NCBI GenBank assembly: GCA_964035575.1
Contig: OZ037846.1
Span: forward strand, 1,577,501-1,641,500
DNA length: 64,000 bases
Origin: Rhynchopus sp. YZ270_cl-10
Taxonomy: Eukaryota; Euglenozoa; Diplonemea; Diplonemida; Diplonemidae
Reading direction: 5' to 3'
The position numbers were made by a program, and so were the translations under genes. The first letter of the stretch is position 1, and each line of letters starts with the position of its first letter. This document shows, one piece after another, positions 31,147-42,979 of this stretch. The notes below the pieces were generated by a model. That model ran no database searches and was not told the DNA's origin. It saw nothing but the letters and a program-made list of their open reading frames with translations.

Positions 31147-34100
31147 ATGTCCTATTTCTTGCTCTTGCTCATGGCAGGATCGGTCAGTGCACTTCCGAAC
31201 TACTCTGGGCAGAAGATGACGGTCCTCGCCAAGGATAATAATGTGGGTGCAGGTGTTCGCAACCGTGCCAACGTGTTCAACGCGCTGACAGGAGCGCAGG
31301 TGGAGGTGGTGCTGGTAGCCAACCAAGTGGAGGAGCAGGCCACCGAGCTGAGCACCGGCACGGCGCTGTACGATGCGTACATCAGCACCGCGTCCGACAT
31401 GATTGCCTATCAAGTCCAGAACCTGCTCCCGCTCAACGAATTTATCGAGGAGGATGAGGAAATCCGCTGGAGTGACATTGGGTCCTGGTTCCGCACCCTC
31501 GGGGTATACAACAACGAAATCCTCGCACTCCCGCTCGACGGCGACTTCCATCTTATGTACTACAGACAAGACGTCCTGGCCAAGGCCGGGCTGGCCCCTC
31601 CCAAAACACTTGAGGAAATGCTTTCAGTTGCGAAGGCCATCAACGGGACCGACATGGATGGGGACGGCCACGGGGATGTTGGCTTCTGCTTTGGGCTTGG
31701 CGCGCCATCGCAGGGCTTCATGTTGGTCTCACTGCTGCTGCCCCTCATCCAAAGCAAGGGCACGTCGCAGGGGTACCTGTACGACCCTAGCACCATGGAG
31801 GCGCTTCAGGACAACCCAGCAATGGCAGATGGGCTCAGGATGCTTGCAGAAATGATCACGCTTGGGTCTAACAAAAATTTTCTGCAAACTTTGGGCTGGG
31901 ATGTGAGAGGCTTGTTCACATCGGGGAAGTGTGGGATGATCATTGACTGGGGCGACATCGCTGGGCTCAGCATCGGCTCCTACGTGAACGGCCTCACGGG
32001 GATGTCTCGTCTGCCAGGTTCGCGCAAGGTGTGGGACCGCGATCAGAAGGCATACCGTGCCTGCGACACGACGCTGTGCCCGTTCGGTGGGGATGAGGGC
32101 ATCAACTCAGCGATCTACGCATCTGGCGGGTGGTCGTACCAGATCAACAGAAAGATCAAGGAGGAGCGGCACCAGTTTGTGTACGACTTTGGTTCCTATA
32201 TGTGCAGCCCGAAGATCTCTGCTGAAGATGCCGTTGACGGGACCACCGGGCTCGAGCCGTACAGATACAGCCACATGCTTGCAGGTATTACTATTGTTTT
32301 AATTGCTACATTAACAGCCCCCTTTCTTCTCGACCTTTTTTTGTCCTTGTCGCAATGTACGCGAACTTTCCTGCAGTCAACGCAGGGAAAGAAGAATCAA
32401 CGACGTGATGTAGATATGGGTGCCTTCGGTAATAATTAAAAAAAGTGAGTGTTTTTGAGGTAAGGAACAAACCCCTGAGGTTTTTAGATGTGTGCACAAG
32501 AGACACATTCATCTTACAAAGTTTTCTATTGCACAATACCCCAATCCTCTTCACTCTTCTATCTCTCACGCAGGCCTTTGGGTAGCAGCAGGGATGGCGC
32601 CTGCAAGCGCAGATAACTACGTGCATGCACTGGCCGATTCTCTGGACTCAAAGAACATTGACGTGGCACGTGCCGTTGGGTACAGTGTGATACGCGACAA
32701 CTTCCACCACGCGGTGCTGGCTGTGACGGAGGGGACGTCCCCCGCAGAGGCAGCAACGCAGCTCAGCGCAGCGAACAACCTTGTGGTGCAGCAGAACGGT
32801 GGTGCCGAGGTGCTGCTCCCTGCGTACAGGAAGGCCCTGGGCCTCACGACGTCCTCTCTGATTATCAGCTCCTCGTCAGACATGCCCACTTGGATGATCC
32901 CCACCTTCTCTGCTCTTGGTGGCGTTGCTGTTCTGGTCATGATCGGATTGGTCTACAGGTTCCAAATGGTGAGCAAGCAGGCAGACAAGATCTACTCCGA
33001 CCAAGCCATTGCAGAGCAGATTGCAGAAAGTGTGCAAGAAATGCGTCTCGAAGAGCTGGACTACCTACACGACCTCACCAACCCGAACAAAATGCAGCGC
33101 ATCTTCATCAACATCACAGAGACGCTCAAGGAGTACCGCAGCTACATCCCGAAGTCCGTTCTGAACACACTCGACCAGAACCATCAGATGAAAGGGAAGG
33201 AAGACTGTGTCATGATCGCGTTGGTGAACCCACCTGCATCCGGCCACGTTGCCATTGTGTTCACCGACATCCAAAGCAGCACCATGACATGGGAGGGTGC
33301 CCCCTTCGAGATGAAGACTGCACTGGAGCTGCACAACGATGTGATCCGCAAGGCTGCAGGAGAGTACGACGGTTACGAAGTGAAGACGATTGGCGACGCT
33401 TTCATGCTTGCGTTTGCAGACTTGGACGACGCAGCGAAGTTCTGCCTTGCAGTTCAGGTCGATCTGACTGAGGTGGACTGGCCCGAAGGCCTGCTTGATC
33501 TGCCTCAGTGTGCTAAGGTACCACATGCCTTTTCCGGTCTCCGTTTGCGCATGGGTCTCCACTACGGTGAGGTGGAGAAGCAGGACAATGCGATGACAGG
33601 CAGGGCAGACTATTTCGGGACAGTTGTGAACATCGCGGCACGTCTTGAGGCTGCAGGCAGAGGCGGTGGTATCACTGTTGAGAAGGCCGTTCTTGACAAG
33701 CTGCAGCCTACCTCACTTAACGCGTCTGTGCTTGAACTTGGCGAAGTCGAGCTGAAGGGAATCAAGAACAAGCAGACCCTCAGTCTGCTCATCCCCCAAG
33801 CACTGCGGGAGAGGAAGATGTGCCTGGAAAAAATTTTGTCCGGTTATAAGGAAAACCACTCAGACAATGCAAGCTCCAGATCAAGCGCCAGCGCCGCCAG
33901 CAGTCTTCGCAACACCGCCGCGAAGCCCCGCCTGGCACTTAGGACAGCTCTTGAAGTTGTGAACGCGACTACCGTGCACATGCGGCTCTCCTTCAGCCAA
34001 ACCTTGAAGAAGAAAAGCACGAGCGAGTCTTTGCACATCGTCAACGACATCGTCGCGCCCATAATCCTCGCATGCGAGCAGACCAATGGTGTCATTGCAG

Positions 34101-34666
34101 CGCTCTCCACAACAGGCATCGACCTTACATGGCTTGGCCTGCGCAATGCGAGCCACGTGCAGAACGCTATCAAGTTCATCGGCATGCTGCACAAGCCGTT
34201 GTTCATCTCGACGTCTCACATCGGCGCCTGCTCGGGCAGTGTCTTAGCTGGGAACGTTGGTACGTCGCAGAAGTTCAACATGCAGATCGGCGAGTGTGCG
34301 TCCATTGCAGAGCGCCTGTCGAAGACCGCACAGGAGTTCAGAGTGTTTGCCGTCATCAGCGCAGAGCCCAATACTCCGTGTGCCTGTTCCGATCCTGGTA
34401 TGCTTCACAAGGTCCGGCCCCTCGTGCGTGTGGACACCGACGACGACAGCGTCATTGCGTACCAGCTCAAGGGCGAAAGTCTTCTTGAGAGCTGGTTCGA
34501 CGAGGATGAAGAGGAGTGGTCATGGTCCCCTGCATACACCGAAATGTTTATGCTGAAAGACGTGGCAGCGATCAGGCAGAATGCAGAGATGTCGCCAGTG
34601 ATGCAGCAGGTGGTGGAGCGGCTGGACACGCCCATTGTGCCCATCAAAGAAAGCATTGCAGAGTGA
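31147..34666 (+). CDS. Receptor adenylate cyclase with extracellular solute-binding domain
   Basis: Two exons, 31147-32284 and 32574-34666, give 1076 residues. Residues 1-15 are a signal peptide (MSYFLLLLMAGSVSA). Residues ~20-475 form a family-1 extracellular solute-binding domain: LPLDGDFHLMYYRQDVLAKA, PPKTLEEML and FTSGKCGMIIDWGD follow the sugar-binding-protein pattern. A DMDGDGHGD loop (169-177) looks able to bind calcium. One membrane helix lies at ~487-508, then the ETLKEYRSYIP linker and a cyclase domain (~600-790) with Asp611, Asp654, Lys650, Asp725, Asn732 and Arg736 all present. A second, degenerate cyclase fold follows (~847-979: HIGACSGSVLAGNVG, IGECASIAERL). It probably turns binding of an outside solute into cAMP. 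The upstream in-frame Met at 30952 was rejected because only the inner one gives a signal peptide. Confidence 0.9.
32285..32573 (+). other. GT-AG intron (289 bp) in the receptor cyclase
   Basis: Donor gcag|gtatta, acceptor ctatctctcacgcag|gcc after a long pyrimidine tract. Splicing joins ...SHMLA to GLWVAAGMAP in frame (the split codon reads GGC) and restores a continuous solute-binding domain. Unspliced, exon 1 runs on to a stop at 32437-32439. Confidence 0.9.
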
Positions 34667-34728
34667 TCTTCTGAATTCAACGTGTGGTTTAGTAATATGA
34701 CATTTTTTTTTTTTCTTTTCATATTGTC

Positions 34729-35026
34729 CAGGCTCTCCGCTAGGATTTCCGATTTTGAAAATATTCTGTTGATGGTCCACGTTGGTGGGGTACATGCTTG
34801 CGCCGCAGGCGCACGGTACGCAACTTTTTTTTTTACCAACGCCCGATTTTGACTTTTTTGGGACGTTTGAGCACTCACCTCTCCATATCTTCTTCTCCTG
34901 AGCTTTTTTGACAGGTAGAACGGGTCTGAACCACTCAGCAGAACTTTTTTTTTCTTCTCTTTTTTTCCCCATTTTCAAAAAGTTCTGTTGACAATCAACA
35001 GAACTTTAGACCTAGCGGAGTGCCTG
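34729..35026. mobile_element. 298 bp hAT-type element, perfect 8 bp duplication, second copy
   Basis: Ends CAGGCTCTCCGCTAGG and (reversed) CAGGCACTCCGCTAGG. The 8 bp atattgtc flanks both (34721-34728, 35027-35034). It lies 62 bp after the receptor cyclase stop codon, so it may supply part of that gene's 3' UTR. Confidence 0.93.
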
Positions 35027-35034
35027 ATATTGTC

Positions 35035-36106
35035 AGGGATTTTTCTAATTCTGGATTGGGATTGGGATTTCGGAAAAATAAAAAAATTCCCTGAAAAAAA
35101 TTCCCTGTTTTTCCCTACAGCAATTTCAGGTACATTCTACTCCACCCCACCCCCAGAGAGTTTCGCCTGTGGGATGCGATCGATCAACGCGATCAAATAA
35201 AGCGAAAAAAGGGGAAAAGGAAAAAAAAAAGTCCCGGATTTTTGAGGAAAAAATTGTCTCTGCAGGCGGTTGCTGTAGTTGTGGGTGCGGATGTTCACGT
35301 CAGTTGCAGGCAAACGTCCAGCATCAGAGACATTTGAGGTTGTGCACAAGAAGAAGGAGAAGACGTGTCAATCGCATTCAATTATGAGGGTTGGAAGACG
35401 GAGGAGATCTCAAATGTTGCGTACCGTGGCTTCGCCAGGAACCTTTGGGTGCCAGGATTGCCGTTTCTTTCATAAATGTACTGAGGTTACTGATAAGGCT
35501 GACACACTACGGATTGTGGTTCACCCCTCCCCACCTGCCTTTTGTGCATCAGAGGGGAGAAAGCGCCACGCCTCCCTGCACTGGCAGGGAGTCGCGCGCG
35601 CGAAGCGCGCGCAGCGACCGCTTTTACGGGGGGAAAGCTCGGGACCCCAAATGACCCCCGGCGAGAGCCCTGACGACATATCGGGAAATTTTTTTTTCCC
35701 CCACAAAAAAGTCAAAAAACAGCTCAAAAACTATACCAAAAAAACAGGGAATTTTTTGGATTGGGATTTCGGAATTTGGCCAAAAAGGGACGGATTTAGA
35801 GATATCCTTGCATATTGTTGTTATGACCGCGAGACTAGCTGTCCTTCACAGAGCTTCAGGAGGAGCGCAACCCTGGATGCAATTTAACGTCCAGCCAGGA
35901 CGTTTTCCGTGGTTTTTTGCAGCAAAGATCGGGTCTTTTGTTTGTGCGCTCAAAGCCGATTGAAAGATGAACTGCTGTTTAGTTCAAGAGCTGAAAAGTT
36001 GACAAATCATACAATAGACTTATTATAGTTGTGATTGAAAAATAGGACTAAAAGTTTTGGAAAAGCAGTGGGGCGAGTTGCAAAAACGCCCTTGCTTAGC
36101 GGTATT
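35035..36106. repeat. Repeat-derived DNA, no gene
   Basis: 35398-35660 is a reverse copy of 1640-1960, including accgtggcttcgcc and gcgcgcgaagcgcgc. A direct repeat around ttggattgggatttcgg stands at 35052 and 35757. The rest is AT-rich. Confidence 0.5.
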
Positions 36107-36321
36107 TGAGTCCATAAGCCCTCCTAAAAGGTAATATTTTGTACTTATGTGTAGGTGAAATAATTTGAACTCGAACTTTTTGCTCGATTTTTGCTCCTTT
36201 GAACTCGGAAACGTCATTCTGAGTTCAAAAGGATGCAAAATCGAGCAAACAGTCTGAGTTGAAGTTATTTCATTTACACATAAGTACATAAGGTTACCTT
36301 TTAGGAGGGCTTATGGACTCA
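36107..36321. repeat. 215 bp hairpin (foldback MITE)
   Basis: Arms of ~100 bp (tgagtccataagccctccta on the left, its complement on the right at 36300-36321) meet near 36212. TA occurs in the outer arms, so a TA insertion is possible. Confidence 0.75.
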
Positions 36322-36871
36322 CCCAGATGTGCACATGATAATTTTACACAAAATAAAAAAGCAAGAGCTACGCATTGTTGGTTTTTGAAATCCCAAAATC
36401 CTCAAACACCTCTGTCCTTTTACAAGGATTGCAGTGCGCAAAAAATTGGGTCACGAAATACTGGTTTCCTGTACATTATTGTTTTGTTTTTTTGAAAATG
36501 TGGCCTGGCCCAAAAAATACACTGCGGCGTACATGGGGCCATATTCTGCACAAGAATTACCCCCATTAGTTATCAAACACACCTACACCTACGCACAACC
36601 GAAAACAATTACACCCATTTTTACTAAATTTAGGGCCCAAAAACGGTGCATAATACTTCTTATGATTTCTTCGGCGGAGGTATTTGTGCCATTCGTTGTT
36701 ACTTACGTAAAAGACGAACCGGGTTTTTATGATTCTTTTTTTAGTTACTCAGAAGCCAATCTACTGAAGTTTCAACTTGTGCATGAAGCATTTTACTTTT
36801 CTCTTTTTGACGTTTTGCAAAACATACCAAATAAAAAGAAAGTTGGGAACATTTTTGTTGATCCCTTAGGA
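36322..36871. other. AT-rich DNA, no recognised gene
   Basis: A plus-strand frame of 156 codons (36434-36904) runs into the next element and shows no family. 36785-36865 recurs at 15545-15640. Confidence 0.4.
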
Positions 36872-37366
36872 GGTACCCTAACTGTTCGGTCCAATTCGGT
36901 GTAATTCGGTCCATTTCGTTTTTTTTTGAGGAGAAAACCAAAACGGTAATGAAGCTTGCGAAATGCTAGTGGAGGTTTTTTCGTAATGTTTTATACTCCC
37001 CCCCTTACCACACACTTCGCAGAAAAAACTCTTTTTTCGTTCGCGAGTTGTTTTGCGTCTTCCGCAGTTTAAACTTTTTTTTAAACCCGGTATCACTTGT
37101 GATACTGTTTTCATGGATAGACCTGAAAAGGGGCAGCGCACAGGTGGTTCCGTGTCTTGTTTTTCCACAGAACCGACACGTGTGGCGTGTCCCCCAAACA
37201 ACAAAAAAGCAAATGAATAAAAAAGGTTGAAAGGAAAAAGGAAGAACAAAACAGTGTGGTGTACAACAGGGACTATAAAATTTTTTCGCAAAGGGAAATT
37301 TCCCCTTGTACCAGAAAAACCGAAAAAAACGAAATGAAAACCGAAAAAAACCGAAATGTTAGGGTA

Positions 37367-37368
<2 letters not shown>
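36872..37368. mobile_element. GGTACCCTAAC-bounded element, 497 bp
   Basis: Ends GGTACCCTAACTGTTCGG and (reversed) GGTACCCTAACATTTCGG; ttcggt words repeat near both ends. The middle (37087-37280) matches 17578-17795, which lies outside such an element, so this piece was either captured or inserted. Confidence 0.65.
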
Positions 37369-37406
<38 letters not shown>

Positions 37407-38396
37407 TTTTTTTAAATATCTGTAACCTCTCTCTCTTTTACGGCAGGTGACCGGTTGAGGTGATTTCTTGACTTCCGGACTGAGGAAGGGCATTCTTTTA
37501 CTTTTTTATTTGCCTGGAGGGGGTACGGGGCGGCCTCTTGCTAGTTTGTTTTTATTTGTAGTCTTTTGTTGGATTAGGGGCGTGGCTGACGACACGATGA
37601 ACCTCCTTGGCTCAAAGCTGTTAACGCCGTCTAGCCAGGCCTGGCTGTACACTCTAGTCTATAAAAGGGGGGGGGGAGGGAGGGAAACGAAAAGTGAAAA
37701 GTGGAAAAATGGTGACTCTAGTGTCTATGAGGCGGTCCGACGACGCGTCTGCACAAGACTCCGCAGGCGATTGCACAGCTCCGCCGACTTCTTCAGCTCC
37801 CTCGGGCTCAACATCGGCTTCACTGCAGACCTCCACCGCCCACAGTACTCGAAGCCTCCGCTGCCGTCAGTCCGTACCCACCTTGGGAGCTGAAGTGAGT
37901 GGTATTGGGATAGAACAATCTCTCCCACTCTTCGGCCGTCTCTGGAGTAGGCAAGTCAAACCCGGGGCAGGGCGCTATGTCATTCCATACCGGCACAGAG
38001 TTCGGGAGGGCTGGTGGTGCGGATTGGGAGCCACTCTCCGATGATGTGTCTGTGCTGGGGACCGATGTTGCGCCTGGCAAAGGAACTGCGGGTTGGGACC
38101 TGTCGAGGAGGTCCGCGGAGTACGCACTGTCTTGCGAGGCGACGTGTGGCTGCTCACTCGTGTCAACGCGGGAGTGAGCTGCCTCAGAGGACGTGTATAC
38201 GGGGAGGGCTGGGGTGGTGTTTGAATAGCCACTCCCCGTATGTGTCCTAGTAGGCTGCGCCTGCGATGAAGCGGCTGGCGGAACAGCGCGGGGCTGCTCA
38301 CTCGTGTTGGAGGTTGAGGGAGCTGCCATAACAGACGCGGGTACGGGGAGGGCTGAGTGGGTATTAGAATAGCCACTCTCCGTATGTGCCTGATAC
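37369..38396 (-). mobile_element. Polyadenylated retroposon, second copy
   Basis: Reverse-strand relative of 6473-7402, with its A tail read as a T run at 37369-37403 directly against the neighbouring element. The reading frame (about 37732-38340) has one more Pro/Ser repeat unit than the first copy, and its end domain matches with some changes (LPTPETAEEWERLFYPNTTH). Both copies look aged. Confidence 0.6.
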
Positions 38397-39085
38397 AGTG
38401 GTAATACAAGGCGATTTTTGACCAAAAAAAAAATTTTTTTTTCGCCCAAAATCGGGCGTGGTACGTCATAAAATGGCCCAAAAAATCCAAGGAAAACCTT
38501 CGATTGGGCAAATTATGAAAAAAATTTTCAAGTCAAATTTTCAACCAAAATACGGTCATTTTGTTCACACAGTGATTCTACGTCATGCTAGCTTCCTGTG
38601 CAGAACTCCAGCAATTCACCAATGCCGGCATCTATCTTTCCATTATCGCCATTGCACTTCGTTCACGCCATTGCACTTCGGTCATTTTGTGCATACCCTG
38701 TGACTGTGGTGGCTAGAGAACACGCACATGCAGACCCGTTGCTTGCAATTTCCAGTGTTGTGTTTATCAATGCATGCATCCAGAGGACCTCTGGTTTACG
38801 AAATCGTAGGCACTCCTGTGCAAAAATGAAGTCGGTTTTTGACCCAAAATCGGGGTGGGTGGGCCATAATTTGCTCCAAATTTGGCCGAAAATTGGGATT
38901 TTTCTGAAAATTTTCATTGTGCCCAGCAAAAATCCTTGATTTTTTGAAGAATTTTCCAAAAAATATGCTATACCCCCTATGACTGGACCCAACTCCCCTC
39001 ACCCTTTTTTTCCCCTAAAAAAGCCCCCAAAATTCCTACCATTTTTACCATTTTTACCATTTTTGACCAATTTAGGGTACCTCCT
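38397..39085. repeat. S1 satellite-like block, third copy
   Basis: Follows 26490-27150 closely, including the final tttagggtacctcc. The retroposon lies inside this block's left part. Confidence 0.8.
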
Positions 39086-39960
39086 TTCGGCAAATTGACC
39101 CCACCACAGAACCGGCGGATTCAGGAAATGCAAATGCCGGTGTTTTCGGCAAAATAAAAAATACAAGATGCCCGCGTTTTTTTTTTGCAAAATGTACACG
39201 AATGGGGGGCCCTTAAACCCCTGCTACCATGTGCTTCTACAGGCAAATACTTGGACCCCTTGGGACTTACACTGACGGGTTTTGACCAAAATCAAGAACT
39301 TGTCCATTTTGGCAAATTGACCCCACCACAGAACGGACGGATTCCGGAAACGCAAATGCCGGTGTTTTTGCACATTTTCATGGTTTCAGCATCAGAGAGA
39401 GAAAATCTGGGTTGTGGGATTTACCTTGGCCCCTTTACCTTACACTCATTTTGACCACAGCGCGGAGAGATCCCGGAAATGCCAATCGCGGCATGTTTTG
39501 GGGCTGAAAAATTTTCACCTGAAAATTTTTTTCAGCAGCATTTTTTGTCCGAAAATGGGCCCCACGTATTAGTGACCGGGCTCATATTTTCAAAAATTTA
39601 AGTGGTCAAAAAATTGTCCAATTTTCGAGATTGACCCCACCACTTTCTGGACGGATTCCGGAAATGCCAAAAAACTGTGTTTTGGGTCACGAATTTGCAC
39701 CCCGTCACCCAAAAACCAGCAAAAAATAGGGGAAAAAAAACAAAAAATGTCCGCGTTTTGGGGGGGGGGGGGAGGGGGGGGTCTGAAATTCCCCAAAAAC
39801 GCGGACATTGTCCGCGTTTTTTGTTTTGATGCCACCCCTAAACACATCAGTGTTTTTTCTAGGATTTGGGGTTTTTGGCTGACGGGGGTGCACAGGGCAA
39901 AAAAGTGCGTGTATATTTTTTCCCCCGCGGTTGACCATGCAACAGGGGATTAAAAAGGAT
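39086..39960. repeat. S2 satellite-like block
   Basis: Four spaced copies of the gaccccaccacagaacgg/cggattccggaaatgc core at about 39104, 39325, 39455 and 39632. An inverted pair aatgtccgcgttttggggg / cgcggacattgtccgcg stands at 39748-39815. Confidence 0.7.
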
Positions 39961-40980
39961 TTGGGGGTTTTCGCTGAAACTCGGTCAAAACTCGGTCGAA
40001 CCCGGTCCCCAACCCAGCTCAAGTTGGGGGCCTCCGGCGGATATGGGAATTCCTCAGTTATTCAACTGCGGAGTTCGGCACTTCATTGATATTTGCACTA
40101 GACACACGTGGTGCACGAAGTACCAGTAACCTCAGGACATTTACAAAAGAAACGGCGGTCATGGCACCCAAAGGTTCCTGGCGAAGCCACGGTACGCAAC
40201 ATTTCTAAGAAATGATGGCATAAAATGGCACTTTCGTTGGTAATTATCTAAAATGAAAGTTTCTGGCGAAGCCACGGTACGCAACGTTTCAAAAAATTGC
40301 GCTTAAAATTGCACATTTTTACTGCCCAACAGAGAAGAGCTACACTTACAGCACCTGGGACGCAAAACAGTTATGTTTGCAGCTAGGAAATTGGAAACGC
40401 CGACTCCTTACTTCCTGGTGAGGCTCGCGAGAGCATGATGGGGAAGGTGAAAGGGGGGCAGAGTGGTAGGGGTGGGTCCCACCCCCAACCGCCCTGCCCC
40501 TCCGCCCCCAAGGGGGGCCGCTAGGGGGTGCACTAGGGGGTGCGTGCACCCCCTTGAAATCTCAAAAAATTCTGACGGGGGTGCGCGCGCACCCCCGCAC
40601 CCCCTCCAGAAAAAACACTGAAACACATAGTATTGTGGAAGCGAACAACAAACAACTATTAATTTTTCCCCCTTCCCGTTTTTAGCCTTTTGAGCAACAA
40701 GCAAAGAGTAACGAGTCTCCAGAGCATTTTCCTACAAGGCAGAGAAAGAGCACTTTGTAGTCAACTTCCCCTCCCGTGGCTACACACAACAGCTTAGACA
40801 CATCTTGCCAATATTTTCCGCCACGAGACCTGACGATCTATTTACCGAATGTGTCCTCGTGTGCACTGGTGTGCTAATGCAGTTCTTTACAGGACACGTT
40901 GCACATAAGGAAAGGACGTTACACGAGGCCCTGCACGCAGGGTGCTCTCTACTCCACGTGCACGTTCTCTCACGGTACGC
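39961..40980. repeat. Mixed repeats before copy C, no gene
   Basis: 40030-40300 shares the ctccggcgga, accacgtg and aagccacggtacgcaac words with 16860-17035 and 22400-22560. 40430-40610 is G/C-homopolymer rich. 40690-40790 loosely matches the DNA before copy D at 46770-46815. Confidence 0.5.
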
Positions 40981-41204
40981 AGCACTCATTTGTCCCAATC
41001 TGTGCCTGAGCTCGACCGAGCTGCGTTTTTAGCACGTTGCACTACTTTTTATGTGACGGAGGAGCTTCGCAACTTGGCTCTCATGAGCAGCAAGGATTGT
41101 GCAGGTCTTTGCGGGGTTGGCTTTTACAAGCCTTACCTCTCCACCAGGTTCTTAATGTTGATGGGTAGTCATGAGTAGTCTTGATCTCTCACGCAAGGTG
41201 TTTA

Positions 41205-42979
41205 GGGTAGGCACACTTTTTTTTTTGTTTAATGCTCGCGCGCGCGGAAAATTTTGAGATTCCAAAAAAAAAAAAAACATGGAAGAAAAAAAAACATTGC
41301 CTTACGTCAACAGGTTATCTTGACTTTCCTTCCCGTCTTCCTCCACGGGAAAAATCAACCAAATATATCTTCGAACACAGAATCCTCCATATACGAGTGG
41401 GTCACATGATATAATTCCAGCATGTGACCCCACCTGTGGAGAGCAATCGGCTCGCGCATCAAAAGAATGTAGAGAAAAGGGGAAAAGAAAAAGACAAAAG
41501 TTGGGTACCGTGCGCCTGCGGCGCTACCTGTCCCCAGTCAAAAACGCCACAATTTTATCCGAATTTGGATTTTCCGACCTGAAAATGACCCTTGTTTATG
41601 AGTATGGGTTCATATTTTGTGGAAATTTATGCCACTAAAATGTTGTTCATTTTTCTGTACATCCCCCACCACAGAACGAGCGGATTCTGGAAATGCAAAT
41701 GCCGGTGTTTTCGGCATTTTCATGTTTTCAGGATCAGGGAGAGAAAATCTGGGTGCGGGATTTACCTTGCCCCCTTTGCACTCATTTTGACTAAAGCCAA
41801 GAACTTGGCCTTTTCTGCAAAGTGAACCCACTACAGCGCGGACGGATACCGGAAATGCCAATCGCGGCATGTTTTGGGCTGAAAACTCACTGTTTTTTCA
41901 GGGGAAAAAATTGCTTCCGGATGTCGGAATTTCCGGAAAATTTCCAGAATTAGAAAACAGCCTGGCTTCGATGTTTTATTTTTGCTGTGTCTCTGTGTGT
42001 GTTTTTTTTTTCTTTGTGTGTTTTTTTCTGCGCGCGCGCGCGGAACTTTTTGGGACCCGACCGAGCATTAAACAAAAAACAAGTAATTGCTATCGGAAAA
42101 AAAACGGGGTGTGATGTGGAACTCCATCCTGTAGAAATAATCTACAATACGCCCAGCATTCTGCTCTTCTGCAGGTATGCTAACGCTCTTCGTACGCTGC
42201 CAGACCCACTGGGACGCCAGCATCTGAAACGTTCAAGAAGAGGGGTCTGTCCTCTTCGTCCAGCACCATCTGCTCGATAGCGTTGTTGGACGTCGGCTCG
42301 GCAGGCTCGGCGTGTTCCAGCTCGTTTTTGTCCACAGACTCCCCACATTGTCGTCGTCGTTGGAGCAGTGTGGAAGGAACACAGAATGCACAGACTACAA
42401 CACATCGATCACACCAGGCACATCAGCACCTCCAGCAAATCGCCAGGATGCTACGGTGGTTTCGAAAAGCGCGCGGAGTTTTCCACAGCACACCCCGCTT
42501 TTTTCTTAGCAATTATGGTGTGGCTACAAAAAAAGTACAAAAGAAGTACAAAAATTACACTTTATTTTTGGAGTTAGCCACACCAAATTACTTGTCCTTG
42601 TTGTTATTGTTGTTTTCAACCACCTTCCTTCAACCCTTGTAGGATCAGTTGTTATTTTTTTCGCGAAAACATGAAATTACACATTTCAAGAGAACAAATT
42701 AAAAAGGGTCCTTATTTGCATTTTTGGGCTCCGCCCGTGCAGTGGTGGGGTCAATCTCGAAAATTGGACAATTTTTTGACCACTTAAATTTTGAGAAATA
42801 TGAGCCCGGTTCCTTATACGTGGGGCCCATTTTCGGCTAAAATTTTCCTCAAAATCTGGTTTTGTAAAATTGACCCTTTACTCCCCCCCCACATCGATTT
42901 CAATACTATACCTTACTTCACCTACGGTTGCCCTTACAGGGGGGGTGAAGGAAGGTAAGTTGAAAAATTGTGCCTACCC
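41205..42979. mobile_element. Harbinger-like element, TTA duplication, in leader of copy C
   Basis: Inverted ends GGGTAGGCACA (41205-41215, 42969-42979) with TTA on both sides (41202-41204, 42980-42982). The unfilled site gtgtttatc is present in the leaders of copies A and D. TTA/TAA duplication and G-rich ends fit the PIF/Harbinger superfamily. The inside holds S2 satellite, the gtgcgcctgcggcgc word and a short coding block. Its 42050-42960 part recurs reversed at 45940-46765. Confidence 0.85.
42180..42422 (-). CDS. Coding-like fragment in the Harbinger-like element
   Basis: 80 codons open without a start Met. A Cys-rich beginning (CAWCDRC, CAFC), an RRRQC stretch, then an acidic, natural-looking tail (NELEHAEPAEPTSNN, DEEDRPLFLNVSDAG) end at a stop at 42180-42182. 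The counterpart at about 46432-46578 (plus strand) keeps most of it but has an earlier stop. This may be a remnant of the element's own gene or a captured host exon; function unknown. Confidence 0.4.
   Translation of the reverse strand, partial: CAWCDRCVVVCAFCVPSTLLQRRRQCGESVDKNELEHAEPAEPTSNNAIEQMVLDEEDRPLFLNVSDAGVPVGLAAYEER

Noticed and set aside
36434-36904. 156-codon plus-strand frame
   Set aside because: It crosses into the GGTACC-bounded element, lies in AT-rich DNA and has no family signal; the open length could be chance.
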